DNA from: Amblyomma americanum | Taxonomy: Eukaryota; Arthropoda; Arachnida; Ixodida; Ixodidae | Assembly: GCF_052857255.1 (NCBI RefSeq) | Contig: NC_135505.1 | Coordinates: forward strand, 56,911,368-56,975,367 | DNA: 64,000 bases | Direction: 5' to 3' | The notes under the pieces: generated by a model | The model's input: only the letters and a program-made list of their open reading frames with translations | Told to the model about the DNA's origin: nothing | Database searches by the model: none | Part shown: positions 1 through 9,754 of the stretch, piece after piece | Layout of the letters: each line of letters begins with the position of its first letter | How positions within the stretch are numbered: the stretch's first letter is position 1 | Made by a program: the position numbers and the translations under genes

Positions 1-534
1 TTTACCTTGCAGTGGAAATAGTGAATATGATGACGACGACGATGATGACGACTATGACGCATCCGGCGCGGTGCTCCAAGGGTTACTCAAAATGAAGTCT
101 AGTTCATTTTAATCTTGCCTTTCTGGCTTTTACAGGTGCAATTCTCATTAGTATGTACTTAGCTCGGATAATTTTACTGATAACGCCCCTCCACTGTTTC
201 TGAGATTTGTGGCATAGTTGTCTACATAACAGTGTCCTGCTGCTTCTTGTTATCTTGGCGCTTCAGTAGCCAATCGTAGCAATGTGTTGCATTTTTAGCC
301 TATTATTGCCTATTCCGCGTCCTTATAAATCCGTGGAACCATTCTTTCATTGTGATTTATTGTAGGTACGTATTCTTCTCCAGCCTTCAAATTATATCTC
401 TTATTCAGCCTAATTAAAGTAGCTAGCACCCTCTCATTGAGTCTCAAGAACACGAGGCCTATTTAATGGTCTCTAATGTCTGGTTAAACATGTTTTCACG
501 GTATGTGCCCGCAATCTAACGTTATATATGCCCC
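1..534. other. No gene seen; short GAY-rich microsatellite at its start
   Basis: AT-rich sequence without a convincing reading frame. A short run of GAT/GAC triplets occupies about 27-58. Nothing else was recognised. Confidence 0.6.
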
Positions 535-536
535 TA

Positions 537-656
537 CCCAAGCAGCACACCTTATTGGCCCAATGTTTGAAATATATCAGCAAAAGTTGATTTTAAAAAG
601 GTCCAGAGTGAGACCATTCATTTCCAATATTGAGCGACATACCTGAGCTGCTTGGG
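537..656. mobile_element. Candidate MITE with perfect 10-bp TIRs and TA target duplication
   Basis: The ends read CCCAAGCAGC at 537-546 and its exact reverse complement at 647-656. Each end is flanked by TA (535-536 and 657-658), so the palindrome including the TA is 12 bp. Inside the ends a weaker inverted similarity continues for about 30 more bases: the CCCAATGTTTGAAA side matches the TTTCCAATATTGAGC side imperfectly. There is no coding capacity in 120 bp. A TA duplication with short TIRs fits a non-autonomous relative of a Tc1/mariner-type DNA transposon. The superfamily is inference; the structure is directly visible. Confidence 0.6.
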
Positions 657-658
657 TA

Positions 659-999
659 TATTCATTAAGTCTAATTTTATCCCACTTAACCCCTTGAGTT
701 CTTCGAACAGAAATGCAAGGCTAGGCACATATGATAAGCTTCTGGTATAGAACGTTTTCATTTCAATCCCACATGGCAGCCTGTCCAGATCTATTGGCTC
801 TTAGCATCTTATGCAACATGACAGGTGTGACCGGCCCCTTGCGAGTACCTTCTCAGCTGCTTTGGACTGAGAACCAAGGGTTAATTGCTGCAGTCATGAA
901 GGAGGTGGTAGCCATGTACTACAGCAGGGTGGCCGAATCTTGTTTTGTACATACATATTTAACTAGGTTAGTAATACGATAGAAATAGCTAATGTAATA
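659..999. other. No assignable gene
   Basis: An open frame of 83 codons lies at 731-982 on the plus strand but resembles nothing I recognise. It may belong to the older LINE remnant that follows, or be chance. Confidence 0.4.
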
Positions 1000-1885
1000 A
1001 AAACACAAGACGTTTCTTTTAATGATACTATGTTATGGGATGACCATATTGAGCAATTCGAGGATGAACTAGCGTGCGTTGTCGGTAAACTCAGAATGTT
1101 AAAGTGCAGAATAGCTACTGGGGCAAAACTTTTATTAATCTACTATGCTCTGTTTGACTCTCATGTTCAACTATTGTCATTTGGTTTAGGGTACAACGAC
1201 GCAAATAAATACTGAGAAGGTCTTGATATTACAAAAAAATGCTGTGAGAGCAATAGCAGGTGGTACATATTTAGCGCTTAAATACAAGTTCTTTATTTTA
1301 AAACACCGCGTTCTGGATGCAGGGGTCATCCATCAGTACCATGTGATTCAGCTGTACAAATCTCAAGTACACAGTGGCACTACATTTCTATCCGACTTTG
1401 CTATTCCACTGTAAAATACATTTCTTCATAATACAAGACTCTATGAATACTGGTCTGGACCTTACCCACGCAAAAATTACAGATTTCAAACACTAAGTAT
1501 GTATTTCCGTCGTTCCTGAACAGATACACTTTCACTAATCAATCCATTCTGTCCGTTTCGTATAACGGTATCAGAAATATGCTTCTACAAAGCAATTAAT
1601 AGAATAGTAACCAACCGTACAATATACAAAACATCCATGTGCTATAATTAATCTGCTATCCTTTGCCTGTGTGTAACAGCAGAGACACGATGGCGATGTT
1701 TTATGAAGATATTGCAGAGATTTGTTATTTAATGTATATTTTTGGCTTTTGTATTATGTTCCTTCGCCGTGTCGAACCACTATGGGAGATGGAAGCATTG
1801 TCAAGCCGCGTGCCCGGTTTTTTTCCTTTGTCTTCAGCCATTTGTACATGACTGAAATAAACGGAACTGAAATGAACTGAATAGT
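1000..1885 (+). mobile_element. LINE 3' remnant (CR1/Jockey-like) with satellite-like tail
   Basis: Two frames carry pieces of the region that follows the reverse transcriptase palm in non-LTR retrotransposons. At 1030-1215 there is an HIEQFEDELACVVGKL-type segment followed by a Y-x-LFDSHV pattern. At 1223-1414, in a shifted frame, there is an ILQKNAVRAIAG segment, typical of the LQKRAIRxI motif of these proteins. The palm with the YxDD box is missing, so the copy is 5' truncated. It ends near 1885 in repeated TGAA-type units (ACTGAAAT..ACTGAAATGAACTGAA), as in many CR1/L2-type LINE tails. The copy is old: frameshifted and with stops between the segments. Clade assignment is tentative. Confidence 0.55.
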
Positions 1886-2116
1886 AAGAATGCCTGGTTG
1901 ACTCTAGCAATAGAGTTCAGGCCCCACCCCAAGCCCGCTTATTAATGCCGCGGCAGTAGATGGCTTATCGAGAGGAAAACCCGCCGTCACCCAAAATGTG
2001 GAGGCGTTAGAAAACTCGAGATTGGTAGAAACGGTGTGACGTGATCAAAAGTACAAAATACAAAATGCTCACCCATAATAGTGAATGCTAGAACTTACAT
2101 ATGCGCCAACTACGAA

Positions 2117-2240
2117 AATTGGTTTAGTTTCGGGGGTTTAACGTTTTAAAGCGATTCGGCCTCTGAGGGACGCCGGAATGAAGGTCTCTGGAAATTTCGA
2201 CCACATGGGGTATGATTAACATCCACTGACATCGCACATC
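2117..2240 (-). mobile_element. Tick SINE remnant, second family, body only
   Basis: Carries the pattern GGGGTTTAACG, then GGGACGCCG, then GGAAATTTCGACCAC, then a degenerate run ending CCACTGACATCGCAC. This is the body of a common tick tRNA-derived SINE read on the minus strand. The tRNA-like head that should lie to the right is missing. Identification is by remembered pattern and by partial similarity to the Ruka-like copies elsewhere in the window. Confidence 0.5.
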
Positions 2241-2431
2241 ATACCCAGCAGTTGTGCACACAAGAATTTTTGAGCGGGATACCGTTTATTAACGCATTTC
2301 TTTCATGCATTAGAAGATTTCACTATAACAGTCAATACATCCGCAGATCATCCGACGACAGTCTTGTAGTTTTTTCTAATCACGTTTTGCTATCGTTAAA
2401 AGCGTTCCCAATTGGTTTTCTATGGCAGTCT

Positions 2432-2900
2432 TAAAGGGACCCAGAAAGCAGGTATCAATAAAGGTGCAATATGTCTGGAATGTTAAAAGACGACGGTTCA
2501 TATTTATCCCCAAGCAAGAATTATTTTAATGCGTTTTGTGGAAGCTCAGTTATAAATAGACAAAATTTGAACATCCGCGTCTTCGCGTCTTTCCCTCTCC
2601 TCTCGCACTCCAAAACGCGCGGAGTGGCCGCGGCCACGGTAGCCCGTGACGTCTGCAAAAATTTGGCGCTAAGAACCAATAATTACGCCCGGCAGCTGAC
2701 GTCATTAGCAAGACGTGACGTCGTCTGCCAGGTTTTCGTGCGAAAGCCCGGCACCGTGCGTCGCCGCGAGGTGCGAAAGCGGGTATTTTTAAAAATGTAT
2801 TGTATATTTCCCGCTCGCTTCTGAGGTCTCGTACGTGGCATGGACGCTCGGTGGCCAGTACTCTACATAGTGCAAGCATTTTAAAGCCCAGCTCAAACAC
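2432..2900. repeat. Possible non-autonomous dispersed repeat beginning TTAAAGGGAC
   Basis: The block begins with TTAAAGGGACCCAGAAAGC, a start often seen on dispersed tick repeats. It becomes GC- and CpG-rich at 2580-2830, with a palindromic TGACGTCA at 2697-2704 and further GACGTC words at 2648 and 2716. No matching inverted end was found near 2900. Two overlapping open frames of about 116 codons on opposite strands look like by-products of high GC. Family and boundaries are uncertain. Confidence 0.3.
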
Positions 2901-2991
2901 GCCTTTCTGTGGCCGTTTAACTGTTCGACGCGATCGCTGAAAACATTTTAAAGAACGATTGTGCTAAATATCATAATAATGGACCATTACC

Positions 2992-3052
2992 TTCAATATT
3001 TTCATATCAGTGTTTAAAATTTTTTTCAAATTTCAGAACTTTTGCCACAGAA
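2992..3052 (+). repeat. About 60-bp direct repeat, left copy, abutting an LTR
   Basis: TTCAATATTTTCAT and the following sequence match 9475-9538 in the same orientation with roughly 80% identity by eye. Each copy directly abuts one outer edge of the LTR element at 3053-9473. This is far longer than a normal LTR target duplication. Confidence 0.6.
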
Positions 3053-3213
3053 AGCGGCGCTGATGAAGTTGAAGCTGGTAGCTTGACCTCCCTTGCTCAA
3101 CAAAGAACAGAACACATTCGGCAACCGGCCTGGCCACCAACATCGACAGGCTGCTCCGCCGGCTCACCTGCCGCGGTTACCTGGACCTCGAATTAAGTGG
3201 ATCACCTTCCACA
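3053..3213 (+). repeat. Left LTR of the outer element, 5' end replaced
   Basis: Matches 9311-9473, sharing the CTGATGAAG, GGCCTGGCCACC and TCGACAG-CTxCTCCGCCGG blocks and ending in CA at 3213. About 20 bases that begin the right copy (TGTAGCGGCGCAG) are absent here, where the 60-bp flanking repeat joins instead. Confidence 0.65.
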
Positions 3214-3215
3214 TC

Positions 3216-3233
3216 TGGTGACTCCGGACGACA
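3216..3233 (+). promoter_or_regulatory. Probable primer binding site of the outer element
   Basis: TGGTGACTCCGGACGACA begins two bases after the LTR terminal CA. That is the usual position and the usual TGG start for a tRNA primer site. The priming tRNA was not identified. Confidence 0.5.
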
Positions 3234-3564
3234 GCTCCGACGCACGGAACGCCGGTTCCACCGGCTCTGCGCTCCTGCCCATCCCATCCCTCCACTTGGC
3301 CTTGCCGCTGCACGACCGTTGTTCGCGCCCGGTTTTCGGCAGCTTCTCGCCGCCGTGTACGCGCCCGCAATCGCATCCGTTTAGCTCCTTCAGCCGTATC
3401 AGCGCCCCTTCCTTCCTCGGCTGCCCGGCCTGGCTGCGTTTTATGCCAGGGGCCCTGTTCTGTGGCTGGCGCTGCTGGATTCCACTTTCACGTAAAACGT
3501 ATGTCCAGCCAACTGCTGCGCTATCAGCACGCCAGCCGCGCACTCCCACCCAGTCTCCTGGCGG

Positions 3565-3889
3565 TTGCCGCCTCCTGGCCCAGACTTTTACGCCGAATTC
3601 AAGAAGGGCCTGACGGCGTGTTTTAGCTTGGAGCTCCCGCTGACGCTTTGCGCTGCTGTTCCCGGTTCAGAAGCTGCGCCGCCACTCAACTCACGACCAC
3701 TGTCCGAATTCCCCTTCATAGTTGCCTCGACTTTCCCTCTGAGAGCTACTGCATTGGAGCCGCTTCCCACACCGGTCTGTCCACTTTTGCCGCCACAAAA
3801 TGTGCCCCCACCCACGGTTCGGCCAGTGCCACGTGAGCGCGCGTTGGTCTCTTGCCAACCTTCACAACCAGGTGCCTCATACTACAACC
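3565..3889 (+). pseudogene. Proline-rich ORF of the outer element, 5' part
   Basis: This frame is open from about 3565 into the inserted gypsy element. It is unusually rich in proline, alanine, serine and leucine, with short PP and PLPTP-like runs. No gag zinc knuckle, protease or polymerase motif is visible. The frame stops being element-specific at 3890, where the minus-strand gypsy LTR begins. A similarly proline-rich frame resumes at 8234 beyond the insertion, so the two pieces were probably one coding stretch. A highly derived gag is possible; so is biased non-coding leader sequence. I cannot name a function. Confidence 0.35.
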
Positions 3890-4056
3890 TGTATCGACTT
3901 CACGTCGACTGGCTTGACCGACGAGACCAGCATGAGCGCAGTGCCATGGCACGAATTCCCCAAGCTTTATTGCGCGCTCGCTTTTATAAAATGAAATGGG
4001 CAACGTACCTTCGGCTTATCAAGCTTGTCGCCGGAAGCCAGGCGCGATACGATACG
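3890..4056 (-). repeat. 3' LTR of Gypsy-1
   Basis: Aligns with 8066-8233 along its whole length. On the minus strand it carries an AATAAA signal (complement at 3966-3971) and a TTATAAAA word just upstream, so a compact promoter and poly(A) region fit inside it. Its last base differs from the other copy (ACG instead of ACA). Confidence 0.8.
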
Positions 4057-4183
4057 TACTCTTTTATTGCAGTGAAAGAAAAGAAGAAAACAATGCCGTT
4101 ATTTGCAAAAGGTCCATGGGAAAGTTTTGCGACGTTGCAGCTTGTAACAGAAAGTAACACGCGGAAAGATGAGCACAGAGAAT

Positions 4184-5300
4184 TCAAGAAATCTGATCAA
4201 AATTCTGGTCGTATTCTAGTCTTCGTGGTGCTTTTGTCTGTTTTTGCAACCTACGTGGGTCTGGGGCTGGATGCACAGTGTGCGGCAGGGCAGGGCCTGC
4301 GGCAGTGCTGTTAGCTGCGTCATTGACTGGCGCACTTGAACTTACGCACTCCGGTTCCCCCACATTGTTGACGAGACTGAAGTTGAGTCGAAAGGCTTCT
4401 CCTGTCGGCAGAAGGTGTTTGCGATTGCGCCGAAGGGTCCGCCGCTCCTCCGCTATCACATGGTAGGACCTAGGGTACGTTGAAGATTTCAGGACCTGTT
4501 CTTTAGTGCCCAAAGTACCCCTTTTGACACTTACGACGTCTCCTTCGTTGAGTGCCGACCGCGGCCGCACAAGGGACTGAAGCTGTAGATGCTTGATGAC
4601 TGTGGGCTGGTCTAGATCGGTTTTCAGGCAGAGTTGTCCGTAGTCTGCGGCCCTGGAGGATCTCTGCTGGTGTCCGTCCACTCTCCAAAGGAGGAGTCCT
4701 GTAAGCCAAAAGTGCCAGCCAGAAATCCTGCTTCGCTTCGGTAGTTTTCTTGAGCAGACTGTTCAACTCCTGAACACCCTTTTCGGCAAGCCCGGTTGAG
4801 CGCGGGAATCCTGGACTAGAGGTGATAAGCTTGAAATCATATGCTTGTGAAAACGCGGCAAATTCTCAGCTTGAAAACTGGGGACCGTTGTCTGAAACAA
4901 CTTCCATGGGCATGCCGTAACCAGTAAAAATGGCGCTACCTGCATCAACGACACTCCTGGCTGAAGTGTCGCGGAGGCATTCTACCTCTGGGAAGTTTGA
5001 TAAAGAGTCGTAATTACACAGGAAAGCCTTTCCAACGTAGTGAAAAAGGCCCACTCCCAAACGGTACCAGGTCTGGTCAGGTACAGGGCTTATCAGAAGG
5101 GGTTCTTGTGGCTGATTGTTTGTATATTGCGCAATTTTGTGCTAGGGCCTCAATTTCAGAGTTCATGCCAGGCCAGAAGACGAGATGACGTGCCCTTGCT
5201 TTACACTTGTTGACACCTTAATGACCTTGGTGAATCCTTTGAAAAATATCTCGCCTCATACGACTTGGAATGATGGCTTTGCACCCCTGAGCAGAACACC
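4184..5300 (-). pseudogene. Gypsy-1 integrase remnants
   Basis: Integrase inserts the element cDNA into the host genome. Pieces occur in successive frames. At 4866-5060 there is a catalytic-core segment with YGMPMEVVSDNGPQFSS, containing the second acidic residue of the DDE triad. At 4763-4954 there is the DFKLITSSP-type stretch that precedes the third catalytic residue. At 4503-4766 there is the LLKKTTEAKQDFWLALLAYRT segment with its ESGRTPAEILQGRRLR continuation, typical of the core C-terminus. At 4184-4681 there is the basic C-terminal part with a GTLGTKEQVLKS region. At least three frameshifts separate them, so no active protein is encoded. Confidence 0.8.
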
Positions 5301-5519
5301 TTTAACGTGGGAATCTCGGAAAAGAAGGGTTTCAATGGTCCCTTTATTCGTTCTTTGATTCTCATGTTTCTCAGCATGTTTTTCAGGTAACTATTGCTTG
5401 CTGTTTCTATAGCAAGACGTTTACATATTGAGTCACTGATTAGTGAAGGTGCCGGACTCACGGCGTGCACCTCTACGTCATCGGTGCTAACGGCATCGCT
5501 TCCTCGACTGCTGCAAGCT

Positions 5520-6809
5520 CGAGACAGCATGTCCGCGAGCAGGAGCTGCTTTCCTGGAACGAAGTGCTGGTCTAAATCATATCTCAACAATCTCAAGTAA
5601 AAGCGGTGCTGCCGGGGTGTTATATCGCCGATAGACTTTTTTATAGATAGTGATCGAAAGGAGGTGGTCAGTCTCGATGATCACTTTTCGACGTAGACTA
5701 AGTGGTTTAATTTTTCACAGCCGTACGTTGTGGCCAGGGTTTCTTTTTCTCTTTGAGAGTAGCGTTTTTCTGCTTCCGAGAGTGTTCTTGAAGCGCACAC
5801 TAGTGGTTTCCACGTGCCGCTGTGGTACTGCAAAAGTGCGGCACCTACTCTGCCACATTACGCGTCACGTGAAACTTCAGTTTCCCTCGTCGGATCGAAC
5901 ACTGATATCAGGTGTTCCCGCCTAAGGCCTGGCACAGTTGATCCCAGTTGTCCGCGTGATTTTGCGTGCAGTAGAGCAGTGCGTCTCTCTTTATAATGCT
6001 TCTCAAAAGCTTTGTTTTGTCTGCATGCGCTGGACTAAACTTTCCAAAATAATTTACTACGCCGAGCATTCTTTGCGTGGCTAGTTTATCGCGTTGCTCT
6101 GACATCTACAGCATGCATTGAACCAGAGAAGGACTCGCCCGGATGCCTTCTGCTGAAATTACGTCGCCTAGAAAGTCTATTTTTGTCACGCTGACGTCGC
6201 ACTTGGCCGGGGGAAAAGTCAGTCCTGCTTGTTATGCAGCTTTCAGCTGAGACCTCTACCGTTCGTCAAAGTCTGGACGTGAGGTACCTCACACTAGTGT
6301 GTCGTCGACAGAAACGTTCTTTCCTGGCAATGGTTCGAAGACATCATTTAAGGTCTTTTGAAATACTTTGGATGCCGACGAGATGCCGAAGGGAAATCGC
6401 AGGAAACGATGGCAGCCAAAAGGTGTTGCGAACGTGCAGATTCTGGAAGTTTCTTCGTTAAGCGGAATTTGGTGCATTCCCGAGTTTGCGTCTAAGCGAT
6501 TGAACACCTTTTCCCCGCAACTTCAGCCCCTATGTCGTCGCGTCTAGGCATTTAGTAGTACTCGATTTTAATGGACTAGTTTATACTTCTAGGGTCTATG
6601 CAGGTACAAATTTTACCGTCCTTCTTGCGTACTGTGACGAGAGGGCTTACCCAATCTGTGGGCTCGATTACTCTCGCGATGATGCCTCCACGCTCCATGC
6701 GCTCCAGCTCCTCTCGTAGCTGCTCTTTCACGGCCAGTGGCACACGTCGGGCCGGCTGGACAACTGGGCGTGCTCCGTCACGAAGAACTATGCGGTACCT
6801 GCGCTGCAC
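5520..6809 (-). pseudogene. Gypsy-1 reverse transcriptase and RNase H remnants
   Basis: The polymerase fingers appear at 6576-6809, with RRVPLAVKEQLREELERM and then DWVSPLVTVRKKDGK. The palm lies at 6289-6507 with FNRLDANSGMHQIPL, then RFPFGISSA, and the box VSVDDTLV. The aromatic residue that normally starts the YVDD box is serine here. The thumb-side RMLGVVNYFGKF motif lies at 5908-6105. RNase H is represented by its C-terminal FVPGKQLLLADMLSRA motif near 5530-5570. The frames are interrupted repeatedly. The order and motifs are those of Ty3/gypsy polymerases. Confidence 0.85.
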
Positions 6810-7009
6810 ACAGCCTACACCAGATAATAGGTGGCGAAATTCGTGTACAGCTTTTTCCGAACTGCTTTGCTATACACTGTGGACTTGTTGGAATAACAGA
6901 CCAAGGGCCTCGCAAGCCTGCAAACTGAGGATTGCCTGGCCTCCCTTGCGAACAATTTAGAAATCCTGTGTGGAAATAAGCTCATCTATCGTTACTTCTT
7001 TTCATACGA

Positions 7010-7200
7010 TTCTAAGGTGCTTGATTTCCTTTCCACCGTAGGACCGGAACACTGCACTGCTGCGATCTAACGACGGCCTGGGGTGCATCCTTGCGTACAG
7101 CACAAATGGCAGCAGATTAGCCTGAGACCCCGTCTCAACTTTGAGCTCGACGAGTATACTTCCGACCTTCGCCTTCAGAGTCAGTCCAGTCTGCCTGGCT
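7010..7200 (-). pseudogene. Gypsy-1 protease remnant with altered active site
   Basis: In the minus-strand reading, the retropepsin signature appears as VETGSQANLLP where Asp-Thr/Ser-Gly-Ala is expected. The catalytic aspartate is replaced by glutamate. A SYGGKEIKHL segment follows downstream. Protease would have matured the gag-pol polyprotein. This copy is inactive by that substitution and by the surrounding stops. Confidence 0.6.
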
Positions 7201-7229
7201 AGTCATGTTATTCACTGAGAGTATTTAAA

Positions 7230-8040
7230 GAACTTCTTCAGTACATTGCAAGTCGCCAACTTGAGTTTTCTTGTTGCAGCATTCAGCAAAGTGATTCTTC
7301 TTTCTACACACCCGGCAAATACTTCCGAAGGCTGGGCATTTTTGTGGGACACGCGTCTTTCCTCAATTTCGGCATTTATAGCGCGCTTGCAGCCTCTCCC
7401 TGGAACCGGCTCTTATCTTGCGTACAGGGTCAATTTCCTCTAGTGCTCTTAGCCACACTTCCTGCTGTGCTGACGCTACTTGGGTTCCTTGCACAGTTCT
7501 GCTTTCTGTAGTGTTAACTTGCTGTTTGCGAGAAGCTTCTCTCGAGTCTTTGCATCATGCGTGCCAAAAACAGTGTAGTCTCTAATCACTGACTCTGATG
7601 GCGCTACGAAGTTACACGATCGTGCTTTAGTATTGAAATCTCGTATAAAATGTTTGATATAGGCTCACCCGCCTGTAGAATTCAGCTTCGGAACAGGTAA
7701 CGCTGTTGTACCTCATTGACGTACGAAGCGAAGTAGGCGTCAGATTTCTTGACTACCATTGCGTAGTCGTTTTTAGATTCGTTCTCCTGTAGGAGAAGGT
7801 ATTGTACACCTCGATGTCTTGTTCTCCCGCGATGCTCAGTAGCAAAGCGGTATTCGCAGATTCTGTTCGAGGTTTACCAGTAACCTCAGTTGCAGTCAGA
7901 AGGAGTTGAAACCGCTTTTCGATAAGCGTCCAATGCTTGCCTATGCTTTCTCTCAACCGCAACGTCTCCGTTGGCTTCACAAGGTTCATCCTGGGTGTCT
8001 TCTTTCAGCGGCACGTTTCCTTCAGACGAGCCGGGGGTGG
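7230..8040 (-). pseudogene. Gypsy-1 gag remnant
   Basis: The segment at 7753-7989 includes LIEKRFQLLLTATEVTGK followed by ALLLSIAGEQDIEVYNTF. This is the characteristic N-terminal gag region of small-LTR gypsy elements (W-x-F-x-L-Y-LxAT ... ALLLxxxG-x-EVYNTF). Farther down, near 7260-7320, cysteine-rich remnants suggest a zinc knuckle, but stops obscure it. Gag would form the virus-like particle. The first in-frame start is not identifiable. Confidence 0.7.
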
Positions 8041-8047
8041 CACGGTC

Positions 8048-8065
8048 TAGGTAGTTCTGACACCA
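8048..8065 (-). promoter_or_regulatory. Gypsy-1 primer binding site
   Basis: On the minus strand TGGTGTCAGAACTACCTA follows the LTR terminus ...ATACA with no gap. A TGGTGTCAGA start is a common retrotransposon primer site. The tRNA was not assigned. Confidence 0.65.
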
Positions 8066-8233
8066 TGTATCGACTTCACGTCGACTGGGTTGACCGACGA
8101 GACCAGTATGAGCGCAGTGCCACGGCACGAATCCTCTAAGATTTATTTCGGGCTTGCTTTATTACACTGAAATTGGACAGCGCCGCTTCGGCTTAAAAAG
8201 CTTGTCGCTCGAAGCCAGGCGCGATACGATACA
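8066..8233 (-). repeat. 5' LTR of Gypsy-1
   Basis: Begins and ends with the 7-bp inversion TGTATCG/CGATACA. It carries the complement of AATAAA at 8142-8147. It is the partner of 3890-4056. Confidence 0.8.
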
Positions 8234-9290
8234 CACCCCTTTCTCTCCCAAGTTTGCTCCGCCGGCCCCTATGGACGGCCGTCCACCTGCGAGCTCCTGT
8301 CCCACAGCGCCTCCTGCCCAGCCCTGTTTGCCAACTGTGGTGCCTGGCCTTGAACCGTCACGAGAAGAGCTGCGGGTCGGCACGAGCCCCAACTCGATTC
8401 TATTCGCATATTCGCCTGCTATTTCAAGCGAAACCACAGTGAACTCATCTCTCCTCTTTGTGTCGGGGCTGGCTTGGGATCCGTATCAGAGCCTTGTCGC
8501 GCATCACGCGCCACTCGAACCACCTGCCATGAATCCCTGCCCCCCTGGAGCCTTCACAATTGACTGTGCCTACGCGACAGACGAGGCAGCCATAGCAGGA
8601 GGTGCCACGCATGCGACGCATTAGAGCGTGCCGCATCTAACACCGCCAACGACTTCAGCACTGCTGTTTCGTTCCCATTCTTACTCCTACGTCCCTGACT
8701 TGTTCCCTCTGTTACCAGCAAGTGGTCCCCGCACCACAGTGGGCTCGCTTTTGCAGACAGTCGGTGCACTCCGTCACACGCTTCGACTACTTCCTCATAA
8801 GGTAGCCTGTGGCCCCTGCAGCAGACCTTAAACTTAGTGCCGTCCGCCGCCGTCTCCCCGTCTCCAGCGCCTGAGGCATCGTCTTCACATCTACGGCTGC
8901 GGTTTTCCCACGCCATACCTTCGTACGCAAAGACTGAGCCAGCGCACATCACATATCTCCCGTAAATCTCCACGCGGCTGCATTTCGCTTATTTGCAGCG
9001 CCCGACCAACTTCAACCCACCTGTCGGCCTCACAGTAGGCCTTACGATTGCAGCAAGCCTAGCCCGCCTCCCCTTTCTCGATGCCTTTTCCCGCCTGTTC
9101 CTTCCGTCATCATCGTCAACTTTTGGCTCCTCTTGCCCTTTGCGAAGCAGCCCGGCTCGACCAGCAGAGCTCCTTTTTCCTGCCCGAAGACGTTCGCGAA
9201 CTCTGACACGAAATTCAATTCCATGAAACAACTAGTATATACAGTCTTATTTTTTTCTTTTATCGCTCATCGCGCTAGAGAGGGAACACC
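8234..9290 (+). pseudogene. Outer element interior, 3' part, with proline-rich ORF continuation
   Basis: A frame open to a stop at about 8624 continues the proline-, alanine- and serine-rich composition seen before the inserted gypsy element (for example APPAPMDGRPPASSCPTAPP). From 8625 to 9290 the plus strand is pyrimidine-rich and has only short frames, with no polymerase or integrase motif. A purine run precedes the right LTR at 9275-9285. This supports a non-autonomous interior. It could be a degraded gag or simply biased leader sequence; I do not assign a function. Confidence 0.35.
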
Positions 9291-9473
9291 TGTAGCGGCG
9301 CAGACATCGCCAGCGGCACTGATGAAGATGAGGCTTGTAGCTAGATTTCGCTTGCGCAAAAAAGAACAGACCATATTCGGCAACTGGCCTGGCCACCGAC
9401 GTCGACAGCCTACTCCGCCGGCTTCACAGCCGCCGCTACCGGGACCTTCAATAAATGTGAAAAACCTTTCACA
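9291..9473 (+). repeat. Right LTR of the outer element
   Basis: Begins TGTAGCGG directly after the purine run and ends CACA at 9473, about 183 bp. It contains AATAAA near 9451. The flanking direct repeat starts at the next base. Confidence 0.65.
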
Positions 9474-9538
9474 CATTCAGTATTTTCATAAAAGTGTCGT
9501 ACAATTTTCCAAACTTCAAAACTTTTGCCCGAGAAAGC
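9474..9538 (+). repeat. About 60-bp direct repeat, right copy
   Basis: Same sequence family as 2992-3052. It is read in the same direction and immediately abuts the right LTR. It shares TTCAxTATTTTCATA, then AGTGT, then AAAACTTTTGCC-like blocks with the left copy. Confidence 0.6.
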
Positions 9539-9634
9539 TGGACTTGAACGGGCCTGTGGAATTTCGCCGGGATGGTACACCCGTCTTTAGTGCCAGCGGC
9601 CAAGCGCCATTAAGACTGAGCCACCGCGGCAGCT
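9535..9634 (-). mobile_element. tRNA-derived SINE head (second tick family)
   Basis: On the minus strand the sequence begins GCTGCCGCGGTGGCTCAGT, an RNA polymerase III A-box-like start. It continues through a degenerate B box (GGGTGTACCATCCCG) to GAAATTCCACAGGCCCGTT, the start of the SINE body whose later part is seen at 2117-2240. The copy is 3' truncated. Confidence 0.6.
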
Positions 9635-9754
9635 AACCCAACTGCAAAGAAATAAAAGAGAATTAGAGTACAATTGAAAATAGAACTGTATAAGGATTGA
9701 CATAATTATATTGGGATAGAATTGGAATGGAATAAGAACAGAATAGAAGGCCTT

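Larger units (their letters stand above)
3890..8233 (-). mobile_element. Ty3/gypsy element (Gypsy-1), complete but decayed
   Basis: Bounded by LTRs of about 167 bp (3890-4056 and 8066-8233). On the minus strand the order is LTR, primer binding site, gag, protease, RT, RNase H, integrase, LTR, which is the Ty3/gypsy order. The LTRs begin TGTATCG and end CGATACA, so they have 7-bp terminal inversions. The flanks CAACC (left) and CACCC (right) match at four of five bases, consistent with a decayed 5-bp target duplication. The LTRs differ at very roughly a fifth of positions, indicating an old insertion. Gag style and small LTRs suggest the invertebrate K02A2.6-like group, as inference. All domains are broken by frameshifts and stops. 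Confidence 0.85.
3053..9473 (+). mobile_element. Outer non-autonomous LTR retrotransposon, interrupted by a gypsy element
   Basis: Two related direct repeats (3053-3213 and 9291-9473) bracket an interior. A primer-binding-like site follows the left repeat, and a purine run (AGAGAGGGA) precedes the right repeat, which together fix the plus orientation. When the inner gypsy element (3890-8233) is discounted, the interior is only about 1.7 kb. It contains proline-rich frames and no recognisable protease, RT or integrase. This fits a large non-autonomous LTR element that would need enzymes supplied in trans. The two LTRs are clearly diverged, so the copy is old. Confidence 0.6.

Noticed and set aside
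2550..2900. Two overlapping frames of about 116 codons on opposite strands
   Set aside because: They lie in a GC-rich repeat-like block, have no domain and mirror each other; GC bias explains their length.
2992..9538. Treating the 60-bp flanks as a normal target-site duplication
   Set aside because: Far too long and too diverged for LTR integration; reported as unexplained instead.
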